Source: Toxoplasma gondii ME49 (taxonomy: Eukaryota; Apicomplexa; Conoidasida; Eucoccidiorida; Sarcocystidae). Taken from it: DNA of 64,000 nucleotides. This document shows positions 62,200-64,000 of the stretch, in pieces. Where the stretch lies: positions 1,566,144 through 1,630,143 of the forward strand of contig NC_031480.1 in NCBI RefSeq assembly GCF_000006565.2. The letters are read 5' to 3'. The notes beneath the pieces are model-generated. The model did no database searches and had not been told where the DNA came from. It was given only the letters and a program-made list of their open reading frames with translations. Position 1 is the first letter of the stretch; each line of letters starts with the position of its first letter. The translations under genes and the position numbers were made by a program.

Positions 62200-64000
62200 A
62201 TGAAGACGTCTTCTCGCCATGAAGAGCAGCAACATCGGCCCGGATTTCGTTTCTGTCGATTCCTAAGGGGAATGACCCTTGCAGGAGGCGATAGAGGAAC
62301 GGGCTCGCTGTTGTTACGCTCGCTCCACCCTGGGGCTTTGACCGGCGTTGCTGCATCCTGTGCAGAGAAGGAAGAGAAGTCTTTCCTGTCCGGTTTCCCA
62401 TCCTTTGGCTTATTCGACAAAAACAGTTCAAAAGATGCCGCAGCCAAATCCAGCTCCTCCGTCTCCGCAGACGCTTCCACGCCTTCGCGGCCCGCTTCTT
62501 CAGGCGACACTGACACGATGGAAGGCAGCAGTGAAGCCAGACCTCCGTTGTCAACCGCTGCGCTTGCACCAGGAACCTCGATGCTCGGATCTTCAGAAGC
62601 AGGCGAGTCGACCTCCAACCGCCTTATCCCCTCCGAAAGCAAGGAATTGGATAAAACGAGGTGAGCAGAGGCTGCGACAAGACTGGTCGCGTTCCATCGC
62701 AAATGCGTGTACATGCATCGATTTAGGTGACATGCGTATCCCCGTCTGCAAACAAGCGAAAATACTTGGGTGTACATACACCGTTCACAAACGCAGACAG
62801 ATACACGCGAGAGCCACGTCTGCTCTGATGTCTCAAGAAACTTTTGCGTGGGCCGCCTTGTCTTGGCCACCTGGAAAACTCCACATCGCTGGCACTTTAA
62901 AAACTGGACAACCAGACCTCTCGCTTGTGCAGAAGAAAGCACGTCTAACCTCCGCAAAACTACGTGGAATGGTGTCTGCCGGAGTAGTCTGTTCCACGTG
63001 GTGGTTGACTCTTTCCCTGCGGCAAACTCCCACAGTCTGTTAGCCTAAAAAATGACTGGTGGAGACACTCCGTCTCAAGAAGCCTCAGTGAGGCAAGGGC
63101 GACAGATTGAAGTGAACATTCATGCCAATCGAGGTTTTGCCAATGTGGAAGGTGTGGTTGGATCGACGTTTCCCTGTGAGTCTGTGTTTCCGGCGTGAGC
63201 TTGTTCCTGAGTGAATGCTTCGAGCTGTTGCTTCTGCACCAGGCATCTTCGGCTGTTACTTTCCGTGTTCCTCTCCTGCGTTGCGGATATATGAACCATA
63301 CAGCTGGGAGACCCTGCGCTTTTCGTCTTTGTTTTTTGCGTTCCGTTGCGCAGGGCACCGATTCCTGTGCCATACGAACAGTTTTCTCGCGAATGGATGG
63401 CCGTGGCAGGCCAAGACAACTTCGACGGATTCCGTCTGGAGGCTACCAAGCAGGTGAGCCTTTCGAGCGTGGACAGAGCGGTGTTGGCAGTTGCAGACGA
63501 GACTCAAAGATTGGTATTTCTGCGGCGAGAAACTGAACTCGCCTGTCATGGTGACTCTTCGTTTTCGCATATGTTTCTCAGCAGTCGTACGAGGGTGCGT
63601 AGGTGTTCCGACGGCGTTTTGTTGCCTCCCGATCAGACGGCTTGGAAACACTCTCATTCGGTCGGAACGCAGCATATCTCCAGGCACAGGACTTGATACT
63701 ATGTTTTGATTCGTCGAGGGAGCTGCTGGGACTTCTCTGTCGCCTACCCGAGAGAGGCGTAGCTAGCGACTCGGTGTTTTTTCCAGGGAGCATGGCAGAA
63801 AAGAGTTGTGTTCTGAGTGTGTGCGACGACGCGCAGGTGAATAAAGTGCTCACGGCGAACCACACGTTCATGCTTGGCACTCAGTCGAAGGAGGGCGGGT
63901 GCTCTTACAGCTTCGGCCCCACGCTGGTGATTGGAGAACCCGATGAGGCCGCCCAGCAAGAAGGCCAGATGCCCAACTTCTTCGGGATGGCCCGCATGAA
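62200..64000 (+). CDS. TOM40: Mitochondrial import pore TOM40 (partial, runs off right edge)
   Basis: Exons 63354-63453 and 63837-64000 (open at the edge) encode VPYEQFSREW, DNFDGFRLEATKQ, VNKVLTANHTFMLG, YSFGPTLVIGEPD and NFFGMARM. These match the start of the TOM40 beta-barrel in plants and protists (SPVPYEE, DNFEGLRL, then the first strands) with the same spacing. TOM40 forms the outer-membrane channel for nearly all mitochondrial precursors. Two first exons fit phase 2 into 63354. Exon 62200-62660 is a 153-residue Ser-rich leader containing SGFPSFGLFDK. Exon 63052-63194 starts MTGGDTPSQE, with an in-frame TAA just before its ATG. I prefer the first because of its good GTGAGC donor and Ser-rich style, but cannot exclude the second. 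Confidence 0.85.

Noticed and set aside
61725..62957. 410-codon open frame on the minus strand with Ser/Ala-rich sequence
   Set aside because: It lies opposite the proposed TOM40 leader exon, has no domain, and lacks consistent splice partners. The plus-strand reading joins in phase to clear TOM40 exons.

Overview
The window looks like nuclear DNA of a coccidian apicomplexan parasite (Toxoplasma, Hammondia, Neospora group). The genes are split by many GT-AG introns of a few hundred bases. They are separated by long gene-free stretches, and base composition is balanced. The content also fits: intraflagellar transport (kept because coccidian male gametes are flagellated), a mitochondrial import pore, Ser/Ala-rich CCCH RNA-binding proteins, and a large secreted thrombospondin-type membrane protein of the micronemal kind. 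No bacterial-type operon, CRISPR array, insertion sequence or recognisable tRNA/rRNA was seen.

Layout. (1) 1-2868, minus: 5' part of a triple CCCH zinc-finger gene that runs off the left edge. (2) 5608-8466, minus: four-knuckle CCHC protein, ZCCHC9 family, four exons fully solved. (3) 11989-39668, plus: one very large multi-exon gene with an N-terminal signal sequence, many cysteine-rich repeat modules, three TSP1 domains, a transmembrane helix and a strongly acidic tail. (4) 41494-46574, minus: a second triple CCCH gene, five exons fully solved, 1199 residues. (5) 50489-58214, minus: IFT122, about twelve exons. (6) 62200 to the right edge, plus: 5' part of TOM40.

The six genes have unrelated jobs: RNA binding (two CCCH genes and the knuckle protein), ciliary transport, mitochondrial protein import, and surface or microneme adhesion. 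They are a chromosomal neighbourhood rather than a pathway. The giant gene and CCCH gene 2 converge at 39.7-41.5 kb. ZCCHC9 and the giant gene diverge from 8.5-12.0 kb. IFT122 and TOM40 diverge from 58.2-62.2 kb.

The most interesting object is the giant membrane protein. Many of its exons begin and end in phase 1. They encode two alternating cysteine modules that I cannot assign to a known family, joined by Thr-rich linkers, with lectin-like and TSP1 modules between them. Its nearest known relatives are probably the TSP1-containing microneme proteins MIC14/MIC15. I recall, unverified, that TOM40 and MIC14 are near neighbours in T. gondii. A second notable item is an exact 113-bp tandem duplication inside IFT122 that carries a splice donor. 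Exon borders are my own reading of splice sites and reading-frame phase. Borders stated as solved are phase-consistent end to end. The exon chain of the giant gene is incomplete.
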